The notes: generated from the letters alone by a model not told the origin. DNA of 64,000 nt from Lithobates sylvaticus (GCA_028564925.1 CM053029.1:184888286-184952285), one strand, 5' to 3'. Positions 10,605 through 21,929 are shown, numbered from the stretch's first letter. A program made the numbers and translations.

Positions 10605-11456
10605 CCACTAGCCTACTGGACACTTTTACCCCCTTCCTGCCCAGGCCAATTTTCAGCTTTCGGCACTTTCATGCTTTGAATGACGATTGCATGGTCATGC
10701 TACACTGTACTCATATTCAATTTTTATCATTTTTTTTTCACACAAATAGAGCTTTATTTTGGTAGTATTTAATTGTCACTAAGTTTTTTATTTTTTGCTA
10801 AACAAACAAAAAAAAGACAGAAAATTAAAAAAAAAAAAACATTTTTTAAAGTTTGTAATACAAATTTTGCAAACAGGTAATTTTTCTCCTTCACTGATGT
10901 GCGCTGATGAGGCTGCACTGATAGGCATTGATGGGCACTGATAGGTGGCACTGATGGACACTGATGAGGCAGCACTGGTGGGCACTGATGAGGCTCCACT
11001 GGTAGGCAGCACTGAAGGGCACTAAGAGGTGGCACTTATAGGCAGAACTGATGGGCACTGATAGGTGGCACTGATGATAACTGATTGGCAGCACTAGTGG
11101 GCACTGATTGGCAGCACTGGTGGGCACTAATTGGCAGCATTGGTGGGCACTGGTGGGACTGCACTGATAATCAGGACACTGATAATCACTGCCCTGATTA
11201 TCAGTGCCCATGTCCCTTAAACACAAGTCACTTGTACCGGCTTTTTCATTCTCTCCTCACGCTGCCAGCATGAGGAAAGAAAAGCCGATAGCCAGCTTGT
11301 GTTTACATCCTGTGATCAGCTGTTATTGGACACAGCTGATCACATGGCAAAGGGCGGTTGTGATTGGCCCTTTACCCCGATCTGTGATGGAAACCCTCCT
11401 GGCAAACTAAGCCCGCTTTGTAGCCATCTTTTGGCTATAGCGTGGGCAGGAAGGGG
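10605..11456. mobile_element. Large TTAA-flanked element, copy with minisatellite interior
   Basis: It is flanked by TTAA at 10601-10604 and 11457-11460, with left end CCACTAGCCTACTGG and right end GGGCAGGAAGGGG. It shares the blocks CACAAATAGAGCTTTATTTT and a GATCAGCTG-rich right part with the copies at 13156 and 36294. The middle is replaced by a GGCACTGATGGGCACTGATAG-type minisatellite (10905-11180). It is non-autonomous; the TTAA target suggests piggyBac-type mobilisation (inference). Confidence 0.7.
10905..11180. repeat. Minisatellite (GGCACTGATGG units)
   Basis: Units of roughly 10-13 bases built on GGCACTGATGG / GGCAGCACTGG / GGTGGCACTGA repeat irregularly. The same repeat type sits in the related element at 26245-26520. 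Confidence 0.85.
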
Positions 11457-11854
11457 TTAAATAGCATTTTTGGTTTTTGGTGCTCAGATACAGCATCAAA
11501 GTACCATAAACTGTCAAGGTCATCATTCTCTGTGCTGAAGGGTGTAAAGCACTTTGATTGTTCCATGTCATTAGAGAATGCAGTCTTTTGTCTTCAGTAA
11601 GAAATTAAGAAATTAAGATCTTCAAAGCAGAACCATTTTGCAGAGGTACCAAGCAGGAAATCAAGCCTGCATATATAGTCAGCAAGTATGTCTGTGCTAT
11701 ATATACCTACAGTATAATATTACATACTTTCAGGGTCAATTTTATCATTAGGCACACTAGTAGTGTGCCTATAGGTGGCAGAGGGAAAGAGATGAATGTT
11801 ATTGACCACACATTTGTTTTTACACAAAATTAGTAAAATAGTAAAAAAAGTGCC

Positions 11855-12010
11855 AGCGGACATCGAGTCCACGGTACCCGTCGCTGGGCTCCCGCTGTGT
11901 GTGATCACAGGGGGAGCAGGTCACCCGCGGCCCGAGCGCGCGCCCCCAGACCCAGAAGTGCCAGATCATGCCCTGTCGCAGTATATGTACGGCAGGTGGT
12001 CCACAAGTGG
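11855..12010 (+). mobile_element. Right end of a large TTAA element
   Basis: The stretch from GTGCCAGCGGACATCGAGTC to CACAAGTGG ends at TTAA 12011-12014. It resembles the right part of the 13.2-kb copy (CGAGTCC...GG, a GC-rich block, GTATATGTAC, AAGTGGTTAA). The left part is missing. Confidence 0.6.
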
Positions 12011-12014
12011 TTAA

Positions 12015-12406
12015 AAAGCAGTTGATGAGCTCTAGTCTGGTGCCTTTGCCCTGACTGAAATGATGCTGCAGGCAGAATGAAATATTTCCTTTAATTTATT
12101 TTCCCCAGTAATTAGATGTACATCATAACTTTGTAGCGAGTGACAAAGCGAGAGGCTGCAGCAGGATTTAATCTGTTTCATATATTTGTGAACACAGTCA
12201 AGGACTTCACAGGCACCAGGCATTTACATGATGGTGTCATCTCTGTCCAGGAAGTAGATGCTGCCCTTGGATGATGCCTGAAAAAAATAGCGCCATCCGC
12301 CTGGAGAGTAAAACAGATGAAGGGATTGTCAGAGGGAGTACTGTGATCTCTGGCGGAAGAAATATGTACTTTGAAGTGTTATACATTACTGACCATGCAT
12401 GCTACT
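12015..12406. other. Intron sequence, no repeat recognised
   Basis: No element ends or coding sequence were seen between two TTAA-flanked elements. Confidence 0.4.
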
Positions 12407-12410
12407 TTAA

Positions 12411-12621
12411 TAAGTAAACCCCACTATCGTTTGCAGCCAAGGAAGCTGCCATCTTTACCTCTGTTTAATCTACAACTGCCATGATGCTGCACATGTGATC
12501 AGTTATGACACCAGCCATTGGATGGTTTGACAGTTTGGTTGAGAGCACAACCAATGGGAGTGTTACATTTCCGGCACGTGCCATAAATTAAATTTTTTTT
12601 ATGGATGGGTTTACTTCCGCT
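12411..12621. mobile_element. Short TTAA-flanked MITE
   Basis: The left end TAAGTAAACCCCAC and right end GGGTTTACTTCCGC are imperfect inverted repeats, flanked by TTAA at 12407-12410 and 12622-12625. Length is about 211 bases. Confidence 0.68.
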
Positions 12622-12625
12622 TTAA

Positions 12626-13151
12626 CATACATTTATAAAGTGATTTACAGTTTTCATGTATACCTAGAAAAACATTAAAAAAGGCTACAGCTGCCTTTTT
12701 AGAGGCCAGCATTATAATAATAAGGTTTTAACATTATTTTATGATTTGAGGATGATCAGTTTAAGCATTGATCTTTTCCAGATGCTGCTTCTCTGCCATT
12801 GTTCTGATGTTCTCCTTTGTGTCTGGTTCATCTGCTGAAAGTACAGAAAAGTCCTATTACTCTCTGCCTCCTAGGTGAATGTCATGATTTATGAAGTGGT
12901 CCGATTAGATCTAATAAGAATGGTACAAGATAATCCACACTGGGCTAAATTAGATCTCCGCGTTACGCACTTTGCATAATTACTGAGTGCTTGTTTAATT
13001 ATCGGGAGACAATCATGGACTAGAAACTGTAACATGTCTGATGGGGAATGGTTTATTGATCTTAGAAAAAAAATCTAAATGTCATACAGAAATAATAAGT
13101 GCTTGTGTTGTCTATGCAGAAAAAACAAAAAAGTGCTAATAAAATGTGTGT
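12626..13151. other. Repeat-poor intron block
   Basis: No transposon ends are visible. The part 12930-13030 has several homeodomain-like ATTA/TAAT cores (GCATAATTACTGAGTG, GTTTAATTATCGGGAG). See findings for a possible regulatory role. Confidence 0.4.
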
Positions 13152-13155
13152 TTAA

Positions 13156-14216
13156 CCACTTTCAGACCGGACCAATTTGCAGCCAAAGGACCAGGCCCCT
13201 TTTTGCGATTCGGCACTGCGTCGCTTTAACTGACAATTGCGCGGTCGTGCGACGTGGCTCCCAAACAAAATTGACGTCCTTTTTTTTCCCACAAATAGAG
13301 CTTTCTTTTGGTGGTATTTGATCGCCCCTGCGGTTTTTATTTTTTGCGCTATAAACAAAAATAGAGCGACAATTTTGAAAAAAATGCATTATTTTTTATT
13401 TTTTGCTATAATAAATATCCCCAAAAAATATATAAAAAAACATTTTTTTTCCTCAGTTTAGGCCGATACGTATTCTTCTACATATTTTTGGTAAAAAAAA
13501 TCGCAATAAGCGATTATTGATCGGTTTGCGCAGAAGTTATAGCGTTTACAAGATAGGGGATAGTTTTATAGCATTTTTATTAATAATTTTTTTTATTATT
13601 AATGGCGGAGATCTGCGATTTTTTTTGTGACTGCGACATTATGGCGGACACATCGGACATTTTTGACACATTTTTGGGACCATTGTCATTTTTACAGCAA
13701 TTAATGCATTTAAATGCATTGATTTCTGTATAAATGACACTGGCAGTGAAGGGGTTAACCACAAGGGGGCAGTGAAAGAGTTAAGTATGCCTAGGGGTGT
13801 GTTTTTTACTGTGGGGGGGCGTGGCTGTCAGCTAGTGAATGCTGATCTCTGCTCCAATCACAGGGAGCAGAGATCGGCGTCACTAGTTGCTAGGCAGAAC
13901 GGGGAGATGCTGTTTATCTCGGCATCTCCCCGTTCAGCCGCTCCGTGAGACGAGCGCGGGAGTCCCCGCGGCGATCGAGTCCGCGGGGACCGCGGCCGGA
14001 CTCACGGGGGTCCCGACCGGCGCGGGAGCGCGCCGCTCCCGGCGCGGGAGCGCGCCGCTCCCGGCGCGGGAGCGCGCCGCTCCCGGCGGGGGAGCGCGCC
14101 GCTCCCGGCGCGCTCCCGATGGCACGGACAGGCTAAAGGAGGGACGTATATATATGCCCTCCTGCCTGTACGTGCCATTCTGTCGACGTATATCGTCGTG
14201 CGCGGTCGGCAAGTGG
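13156..14216. mobile_element. Large TTAA-flanked element, GC-palindrome copy
   Basis: It is flanked by TTAA at 13152-13155 and 14217-14220, with ends CCACTTTCAGACCGG and, inverted, CCACTTGCCGACCGC. About the first 600 bases are AT-rich with poly-T and poly-A tracts (CCCACAAATAGAGC, GCGCTATAAACAAAAATAGA). The right part is very GC-rich and includes the tandem palindromes at 14019-14112. It is nearly the same over its left 600 bases as 36294-36890, which suggests recent activity. No transposase is present. Confidence 0.78.
14019..14112. repeat. GC-rich tandem array of palindromic 22-mers
   Basis: About four units of GGCGCGGGAGCGCGCCGCTC followed by CC are arranged head to tail. Each unit is itself an imperfect palindrome, so the array can form hairpins on either strand. 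Confidence 0.9.
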
Positions 14217-14370
14217 TTAAATGCAATATGTTTCATCTAACAGTGTGGTTAGGCTATTATTGCTTTGTCACTCCATTGTTAATAGTCCACAATGGGCCTT
14301 TATTCACAGAACCAGATCACATGCAGTATTTAGGTGTTTTCCCAGATACCGCATGTAATCCGTTATAATG

Positions 14371-14452
14371 TCAATTCACTACTGCTTTATGTGGTATTTA
14401 CTGCATAAACCAAAAATGTAGATACCGCATAAAACAGTAGTGAAAGTCAATT
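14371..14452. repeat. Imperfect hairpin
   Basis: TTCACTACTGCTTTATGTGG on the left pairs with the inverted ATACCGCATAAAACAGTAGT on the right around a short loop. The surroundings (14300-14520) contain further GATACCGCAT-type motifs, so it may be the core of an unnamed MITE. Confidence 0.55.
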
Positions 14453-14647
14453 ACCAAAAAAATAATGCATGCAGTAAAGAAGTAGCAGTGCTGACATGCG
14501 ATATTTAGGGAACCGGCAGCTGCCGGCATTATTAACAACCAGTAAACAACCTGGTTGTTAAGGAGCGTACGGCTGCTGCTTCCTTAACAACCGATCAGTC
14601 ATCAGCTGTCAGCGGGGTTCCCCCCCGCCCCAAAGCACCCGCTCGTG

Positions 14648-14790
14648 TTGAGGGCATGTTGCCTGGTATGGTAAAGGTGTGGGGGGGGGGGGCGCTTGCT
14701 CATCCCCTTTCTTTCCTGACCTGCCAGGCTGCATGCTCAGATAAGGGTCTGGTATTTATTGTAGGGGGGGGGGGGCCCTATGCCATTTTT
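14648..14790 (-). repeat. Interspersed repeat (GGTATGGT/CTGGTAT family), minus copy
   Basis: GAGGGCATGTTGCCTGGTAT, CCTGCCAGGCTGCATGCTCA and GGGTCTGGTATT are the reverse complement of blocks at 28040-28200 and 38870-39060. Long G runs break it. Confidence 0.65.
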
Positions 14791-15120
14791 TTCCAGATTT
14801 TTTTAATTGCCAGCAGTTTTTTTTCTTCCACAGTCCCCAATCCATCTCCTGATAGAACAGAGCCTTGGGGACACTCTGCACATGCTCAGTTTGGTGTGTA
14901 TTGCTAGAGAGTTTTTTCTTTTTTTTTTTTGGGAGGGTGCATGTGATCAGCACAGGGCCAATTAGCACAGTCTAGACAGATGCTGAGGGGTCCTACAGCC
15001 TCATTGGACAGTCAGAGGAGAATGAAAACTCCTCCTACAAGCTTTAACCAGACACTTATAAAAGTCATAAGACTGCTATATACTGCTGATGAGAAAGGTC
15101 ATTTAGCAGTATTTATATAA

Positions 15121-15125
<5 letters not shown>

Positions 15126-15171
<46 letters not shown>
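15126..15171. repeat. TA microsatellite
   Basis: About 23 uninterrupted TA units in an AT-rich setting. Confidence 0.97.
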
Positions 15172-15173
<2 letters not shown>

Positions 15174-15458
15174 ATTGCATATCCATGTTCTGTGTCATGT
15201 GGGAGGCCAGATATAGAGAATACAGGGTTCTGTGTTTACTAACACTTTAGGGTTAATTTTACGCTGGCATTAAAAGCAGGCATTTGAGGGGCGTTAAAAA
15301 CACCCCTCAAATGCATATGCAAATGATGCAATGGACAGCATACAGTGCTGTTCACATTATCAAAATGTGAATGCAATCCTTCGCTTCAAAATTGAAGCCT
15401 CATGTCGAGTTAGGAGGCTTTTGAATGTATTTTGTATATATTTATTATCATTTAGGAC

Positions 15459-16161
15459 TAGGAATGAGCCAGCGGTTCAAGTCGAGCGTAAGTTCGACTC
15501 GAACATCGGGTGTTTGCCCGTTCGCCGAATACTGCACATTATTGGCGTTTGCGGGAAATTCGAGCGCCCGCGGAACGCTCCATAATGAACGGCGAGACCG
15601 TCAATGCACTGTGAGATCGCAGTGCATTGATGGCTGCTGATCGGCCAAAGCATGCACCTGACCTGCATGCTTTGGCCAATCACAGCGCGCTCTGTTGTGA
15701 GAGACATGATTGGCCAAAGGCACGTCCAACACTATGTAAGGCTGCTTACACGGCAGCCATACATAGTTTTATGAATGAGAGCAGCACAATTAAATTTGTA
15801 ATGGAAAACATGTTTAAAACTGCTCGCTGGCAATATAGATAAAAATCTATGAAAAAAACGGTATGGGCCCCCCCCCCCCCCCCCACAGTCCATTACCAGG
15901 CCCTTTGGCTCTGGTATGGATATTAGGGGAACCCTGCACCAAATATTTAAAAAAAAATTGTGTGGGGGTCCCCCCAAAATTCATACCAAGCCCCTCAGGT
16001 CTAGTATGGATATTAAGGGGAACCCTGCACCAAAATAAAAAAAAATGTTGTAGGGGATTTTTCATGTTCGTGTCCCATAGACTTTAACTGTGTTCGTGTG
16101 TTCGTACAAATTTTTTGCCTGTTAGCAAGCTCTGGTGAGAACCGAACCAAGCTCATCCCTA
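15459..16161. mobile_element. hAT-like non-autonomous element
   Basis: The left end TAGGAATGAGCCAGCGGTTC and, inverted, the right end TAGGGATGAGCTTGGTTCGG are imperfect terminal repeats of a type common in ranid frogs. The right interior (15860-16060) contains two tandem versions of a block with GGTATGGATATTAGGGGAAC or GTATGGATATTAAGGGGAAC, shared with the repeats at 27985 and 38870. No clear target duplication was found. Confidence 0.6.
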
Positions 16162-16169
16162 ATCCCTAA

Positions 16170-17200
16170 TGAGGACCCGGATAGCAGCGTAAACCCCACA
16201 GGAGTTCTAATATTTCCACACTATCCAAAACAGCAAAAAAATAAAGTTTTCAGCTTGACTTTAACTTGTGCGCTGTCACTGAAATAGGTTTATTTTCAGG
16301 AAAGTTGAAGCAAACGTAGTGCTTTATTTTATTGTATTGTTCAAATAAATTGATTTAGCTCTACTTTGAGTATGTTTGCTTGCTCTTTTAGAGAATTGAT
16401 GCATTTGGATTCTGAAGTCGTTTCTCAAGCTTTACTAGCTAGCAGGAGAATTTGTTTCCTTCTCTTTTCCGAGCTGAGGCTAAGCTCTTATGTTTCCTCT
16501 TGGAGACGTTCTATGTGCCTCCCTCGATGAGACTGGCGAGGGGGCAGATTGAAAGTTGTTTTGAAAATATTAAATGATGTGATCATGAATTTTGCATTTC
16601 ACATTTTGCAGCCCTTATATGCCTGCGAGAGGCTCAGACGGCAGACGGGAGAGTAAGAAGGGGCATGAAAGAAAAAGAAATGTGATTTATTCTGTAGTTA
16701 TTGTAATGTACACATGCAGTTGGAAAAAGGAGAGGGGAGCAGCCATGTTTGGGCCCCTTAACTTCATGAGCCCAGGAGCAAATTCCCACATCGCGCTTTT
16801 TTTATTATATTACTGAATAACCACAGATAGGCAGGGCTGCAGTCCCCCTTTCTGTTATGTGGAGACACCTTTTCAGGACTCCCCACTGCCCACAATGCAA
16901 CCCCACCCCTGCCCACCAGTGCAACCCTAGTTCTGCCCACCTCCTGGTTTCCTGATCAGGAAGGCGAGGACTTGTACCCATAAAATATGCTTTGATTTCT
17001 GTGCACAAGCAAGAGTCTCACCGACACATATAGACTTCAGCATGATCGTTAAAAAAAAAGAAAAGCTTCCATTATATATGGTTTTGCACACACTGAAAAT
17101 AGACAGAAAGCTAACACTTTGTCTGCGCCTACCTTACAGAAGAACTTCAGTCAGTGACTGCTTAGAATCCAGTAACTGAGACAATTAACAATTGTCCCAA
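16170..17200. other. Intron block, mostly unrecognised
   Basis: No element termini were identified. The part 16380-16700 looks unique and carries no obvious repeat; it has no plausible exon. Confidence 0.4.
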
Positions 17201-17204
17201 AGCT

Positions 17205-17640
17205 AATATTTACCCCCCCCAGCAAAAATTCTCTCTCCCCTTCCAGAACAAATCACCCCCTCCCAGCACATATCTTCTTCCTCCTTCCTCAGCACAAATC
17301 CTACTCCACTCCCCAAATCTCCCCTCCCAGCACAATTACCCTTCTTATCCATCCCAGCAGAGATCCCTATTCCCTTCAATTTCCCCTCCCACCATAATTA
17401 CTATTCCCCCAAATTGCCCCTTCCAAAATAAGTCCTCTTCCACACCCTAATTCTCCCTCCTAGCACAACCCCCATTGAAAGTACAAATTCTCCCCTACCG
17501 AATTACCCTCTACAAATCCCCCCCAGCAGAAATCCTCATTATCCCCAATACCCCCTCCCAGAATCTTAAACCCCCCCCCCCCAATTCCTACGCCTAGAAA
17601 AATTCTCTCCAAGCACAAATCCCCCCTTCTCGGGGAACAA
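17205..17640 (+). repeat. C-rich degenerate minisatellite
   Basis: Units of about 25-35 bases with a CCCCTCCCAGCACAAATC-like core repeat irregularly, giving a strand with very little G. The opposite strand is therefore G-rich. Confidence 0.75.
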
Positions 17641-17789
17641 GTTCTGGCATGTGGCTCTACTAACCTGCCTGTAAGGTGTGCCTTAGTGCAGGCACCCAGG
17701 CAGCATCTCTTGTGGGGTTCCTGGGGTCCCAGTTGCCATGATTGCCCCCTATATTGCAGCTGGCATCTCTTTGGGGGTGGGGGGTGGGA

Positions 17790-18065
17790 GGACTTGTGCT
17801 AGAAAGGGGGGGTTGGAGAGGTCAGACTCTACATCCAACCCCCCCTTCTAGCACAAGTTCTCTCCCCTTCCAAATCGCCCCCAGCACATATCCTCCCCTC
17901 AAATCACTCCTTGCATGAAGCTTTGTTACCTGCGACCTACCCTACTTTCCTGGCCACGGTGTTCTCCCCTTCCCAGTCACTGTTCTCTCCCCCTTCCCAG
18001 TCACTGTCTTCTCCCCCCTACCCAGCCACTGTTTTCTCCCTCTTCCTAGTCACTGTGTTCTCCCC
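17790..18065 (+). repeat. Pyrimidine-rich minisatellite, second block
   Basis: After a short mixed stretch the C-rich pattern returns and, at about 17950-18065, becomes a unit close to CCCAGTCACTGTTCTCTCCC repeated four to five times. Confidence 0.75.
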
Positions 18066-18945
18066 TCATGCATATACCTAAGATCAGCACAGATTCATGT
18101 GTTGCGGTGTCCCTCCTCCCCGGCTCCTCCTCTTGGCCTGTGTACATGAAATCTTCAGAGCCGGGGAGGAGGCGGGTTCAGTCAGTCTGCAGTGAGTGAT
18201 TATATAGACTGCCCATAAGGTGAGCATGGGAGGCAAGAGATGCGGGGTAGGTGTGTCAGGTGCCTGCTCTAGCATGCCCATTTTGGGAGTGTTAGTGGAG
18301 CGGATTGCTGGAAATTGTTTTGGCACTAAGCTCTGGGATTTAGCCACGTACTTGTGGGACGCCGGCTTTTAAATCAAATCCCGGGATGGTCCCGGCAAAT
18401 CCTGGACGGTTGGGAGGTATGCAGTCATATAACATCTCAGAGCTGTAAAAAAAAAGGTTGATGGTGAAAGACCTCCTTATTCTAGAAGCTGTGTTTGCAG
18501 ATCTGAACAAGGACCAGGTAACTATAAAAGTCTCTGACTTCAGGTTCCACTCTGTGAAACCAGAATAGTGAAATATCCCCACTTAGGGGCACCATCCCAG
18601 CATATCTTCTTAATACCAGCCTTGGGGTGGTGGCTCTCCTTACCCTCAGCCAGTCCTCCCTTGTCCTCAGCTCAGTTCTCTCTTGGTTTAAAGTTTTGGG
18701 CTCTGTAGCTGCAACATAGACAGGAAGCATCCATGACTGAAGTGCATTTTGGGGAGCCTAAATTTCATTGCTAGGCAGTGCTTTTCCCCCTAAAGGTAGG
18801 GCAGGATTATGGAAGACATTACCAAGCTAAGGAATTGTCCCTTTGAAACCCCTTTGTCCCCCCTTTCCTTCCTGGTTTTTGAGGTTTGATTCATTGACTT
18901 TTTTAGACATTCTACTATTCAACTACCAGAAGTGTTATACTACAC

Positions 18946-19279
18946 TTATGCCTGGTACACAATGAGATTATCGGACGAATGATCGTCCATTTTTTTTTTT
19001 GCATGCTAATCTCAGATCGAACCTGAAGAGTTTACTAAAGTCACAAAAAAAGTTGTGTGTTGTAGTGTGTTTGTATTGCATTTTTGAACGACAACTGTAC
19101 TGGTTAAAAGAAAATTGTACAATCTGGTATCATACAAAAATATTTCTGTTCATGTCCAATCCGATAATATCGGATGAACTGTCATGATCGGCTCTGGAAA
19201 GCTCTGTACTAAGGATCCTATTATCGCTCCAAAAGCGGTATTTATCTTACGATTTTCTGATCGTGTATACAGGGCTTAA
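18946..19279. mobile_element. Unclassified MITE
   Basis: The left end TTATGCCTGGTACACAATGA and, inverted, the right end TTTAAGCCCTGTATACACGA form imperfect terminal repeats. The interior has GATTATCGGA-type motifs near both ends. Confidence 0.55.
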
Positions 19280-20146
19280 ATCTTTCATCCAACCCATAAA
19301 TTAATAATTTTTTTTATTTTGAAGAAACAGTATGAAGTAGTGGTGAAACAAAGAACTTGTGGGTTTAACCAATCATTCTTTTGCTAATTCTGTTAATTAT
19401 TTGTCCTTGGTTTGTGTAATTGAGTGTGTTTTACCTATTAGCGTCCTTTTTTTTTTTATCTTAGAAAGTTGTGAGGCATGGGCAACCTTTAGAGCCCAGT
19501 CGGTCCTGTCAGTAACACCAGTTTCTTTAACCGTTTTTATCATAAATGGAGCACCAGGGCAATATAGAGTGAGACTCCTTGCCCCCCATGTAATTTATCA
19601 CTGTAGCAATTAGTAACTTAAACATTTTGTACCTAGTGGGACAAATAATGGGAAAATCTTAAATGAAATGTATATCTATTGTATTGTATACTTTAAATTT
19701 ATTTATTATAGTCAGTGGATTACAAATTTTTTTTTACTTTTTTTATTTTAGTCATGTAAATATGAACTATTGTGTAACCTGAATAGGAGATAAATGCAGA
19801 CTGTGCTCTGCTCTTAGATTATTCACAGTGCTCTGGGAATCCTTCACCCAGTATACAGTAAAATAAATTTGTTTGTAAAACAAAAATTGTATGTATATAG
19901 TAAAAAAATAAATCAGATATCAAACAATAGTTAAACAACTCACACATTTCATAAATAACACAATTGATCCAAAACCTGTATAGTTTCCCTCCTAATTTAT
20001 TAAACCCCAATTTTTGTGCATACAGTGGTGGTTTGACCTGAAGTAATTCTTACCTTCCTTCATGGGCCGCCATGACCAGTTCTACAAATATGTCAGCCAT
20101 CTACCCCAAATGTATATTACTAATATATTCCTCTTTTCCTTTTTAG

Positions 20147-20289
20147 TCACAAAATCCGCAAAGCTGTATCCGACTGGTGGATCGCTCGATTTTTCCCACA
20201 TTATGATGCAAGGGGATGGACGGAGGAGAAGAAATGAGAATTATTTCGATGATATACCAAGGTCAAAACTTGAAAGACAGATGGCTCAG
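20147..20289 (+). CDS. ANKS1B: ANKS1B internal exon A (linker between SAM2 and PTB)
   Basis: This is a coding exon of 143 bases: two bases completing a split codon, then 47 codons. It is preceded by a long pyrimidine tract ending in TTTTTAG and followed by the donor GTAAAA. The translation contains PTGGSLDF, HIMMQGDGRRRR and NENYFDDIPRSKLERQMAQ, which match the linker of mammalian AIDA-1 between SAM2 and the PTB domain as I remember it. It has a four-arginine cluster and looks unstructured. The first eight residues (TKSAKLYP) match less well than the rest, so the first bases could be a clade difference or reflect another acceptor. The reading frame stays open past the donor into VKHLDND before a stop, but this does not look conserved. 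The exon ends in phase 0, matching the start of exon B. Confidence 0.9.
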
Positions 20290-20509
20290 GTAAAACACTT
20301 AGATAATGACATAAGCTTTTGTTATGCTTGTGTATTCAACTCTAGATGATAGAATGCAATGGTATTTGAAGAAATATATCTTGGGTATGCTTTGACCAAT
20401 CCATAGTGCCATTGAAGAGTTGATGTTTATCTAGACTTTACTTCCCAAGGTAAAAATAAGGACACAGTAGGACTATCCTGCCCAGATACTTGTTATCCTC
20501 TGATGAATT

Positions 20510-20760
20510 TACATATTTCATGTCTACTGGCCCCTTTTCCTTCTCCCCTCTCTGCATATTTATATATTTTACACTCAAACTTACTCAAACTCAAACCCTT
20601 CCTTACCTTTGGCATATTTACATTTTTAATGTCCACGTGCCCAAACTTCTCCTCCACTTTGGCCATATTTATATATTTCCCACACATACACAGCCACTTA
20701 CCCAAGCTCTGACCATATTTAGTTATATTATATACCCACATTTGACAAACCTTCCTCCTA
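20510..20760 (+). repeat. Degenerate tandem repeat, about 80-bp period
   Basis: GCATATTTATATATTTTACA, GCATATTTACATTTTTAATG, CCATATTTATATATTTCCCA and CCATATTTAGTTATATTATA recur at regular spacing, each followed by a C-rich part with CAAAC or CCAAGC. Confidence 0.6.
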
Positions 20761-20947
20761 AAATATTGGGAAATCTGTGATTGTTAGGAGGTACGACAGA
20801 TTAGTCCTTTGTGCTAAACCATGTTAGATTGCTTTTATCAGATTCAACATTTTAGCAGATATACAAAAGGTTTGGGTCTACACTTCCTCATCTGGCCTTC
20901 AAAAGTTCTTTGAATTCCAGGGAATTCTTGAAGGATAAAAGTGACAT

Positions 20948-21083
20948 CTAAAGCTGGCCATAGATGATTTGTTGAGCGAAGTTAGAAATCGATTTAATGT
21001 TTGATTTCTGTCTAACAGGAATGGTTACACATGAATTGAAAGGCAGCATTTCGATCCATGTATGGCCGTCAATCCAGCTTTAG
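20948..21083. mobile_element. Short MITE
   Basis: CTAAAGCTGGCCATAGATG at the left and its diverged inverted partner ending CAATCCAGCTTTAG at the right bound about 136 bases. Confidence 0.55.
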
Positions 21084-21562
21084 ATCCACAAGGAAAGATT
21101 TGCCAGATTTCCTTCACCAATGAAGTTGTCAAGATTTGCAAACCATTGTCATTATCCAGTGCCGTATAGTTGAAATACAGTACCTGAGCACATTGACTGT
21201 CACCCTGAGGATAAAGTAAAGTCAATACAATTTGTGTGCACTTGTTTTATTTTTATTAAAAAGAACTGACGTGTATGTAATATCTTTCATTCTCTGGACA
21301 AAAAAATTCATTAAAAAGAATCTAAACCTTAAAGCGTATGGGGAGAGGAGGCGTGTCAAGACAAGTCTGATCATTGAAGGAGAGCAAGTCAAGTTCCCAG
21401 CACAGCTAGAGAACTGACCACACTGTGCTCGCTTGCTTAGTGTGGTCAGTTTTTAATAGGAAAGCAAAGGGACTGGCAGGAACACCAAGGATTTCACAAA
21501 AGGCAAGCAATGCAAAGAGAATCCTGTGTTATGTTGAAGAGGAAAGAGGAAGGAGTCCCTTA

Positions 21563-21929
21563 TGCCCCATACACACGGTCGGAAATTCCAACCACAAAAT
21601 CCGTCTAATTTTTTCCGACGGATTTTGGCCACTGGTGTTGCATACACACGGTCGGACAAAGTTGTCGGAAAATCCGATCATTCTGAACGTGGTGACGTTC
21701 GTTGCGTACGACGGAACTACGTAGAGGCTAGTAGCCAATAGCTTTGGTCTTGTAATTTGATCTGAGCATGCGTGGCACTTTGTCCGTCGGAATTCGCTAC
21801 ACAAGATCGGAAAAAGTCCGATCAGACTTTGTTGTCGGAAAATTTGAGAGCAGGATCTGGTCGGATTTTCCGACAACATGGTCCGATAGGACATTTTCCG
21901 GCGGAAATTCCGACCGTGTGTACGGGGCA
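21563..21929. mobile_element. MITE with TGCCCC(A/G)TACACACGG ends, copy 1
   Basis: The left end TGCCCCATACACACGGTCGG and, inverted, the right end TGCCCCGTACACACGGTCGG are flanked by TA at 21561-21562 and 21930-21931. The interior is full of GTCGGA/TCCGAC pairs. Two further copies are at 34048-34471 and 46172-46513. Confidence 0.88.

Noticed and set aside
10893-11190. CRISPR-like short repeated units
   Set aside because: The units are adjacent and variable without unique spacers; this is a minisatellite in a transposon in a vertebrate genome.
13887-14240. Arg/Gly/Ala-rich open frames on both strands
   Set aside because: They are created by the GC palindrome array with a period that avoids stops; not a gene.
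20062-20349. 95-codon frame over exon A
   Set aside because: The part before 20147 and after 20289 is intron read-through; the splice signals define the exon.
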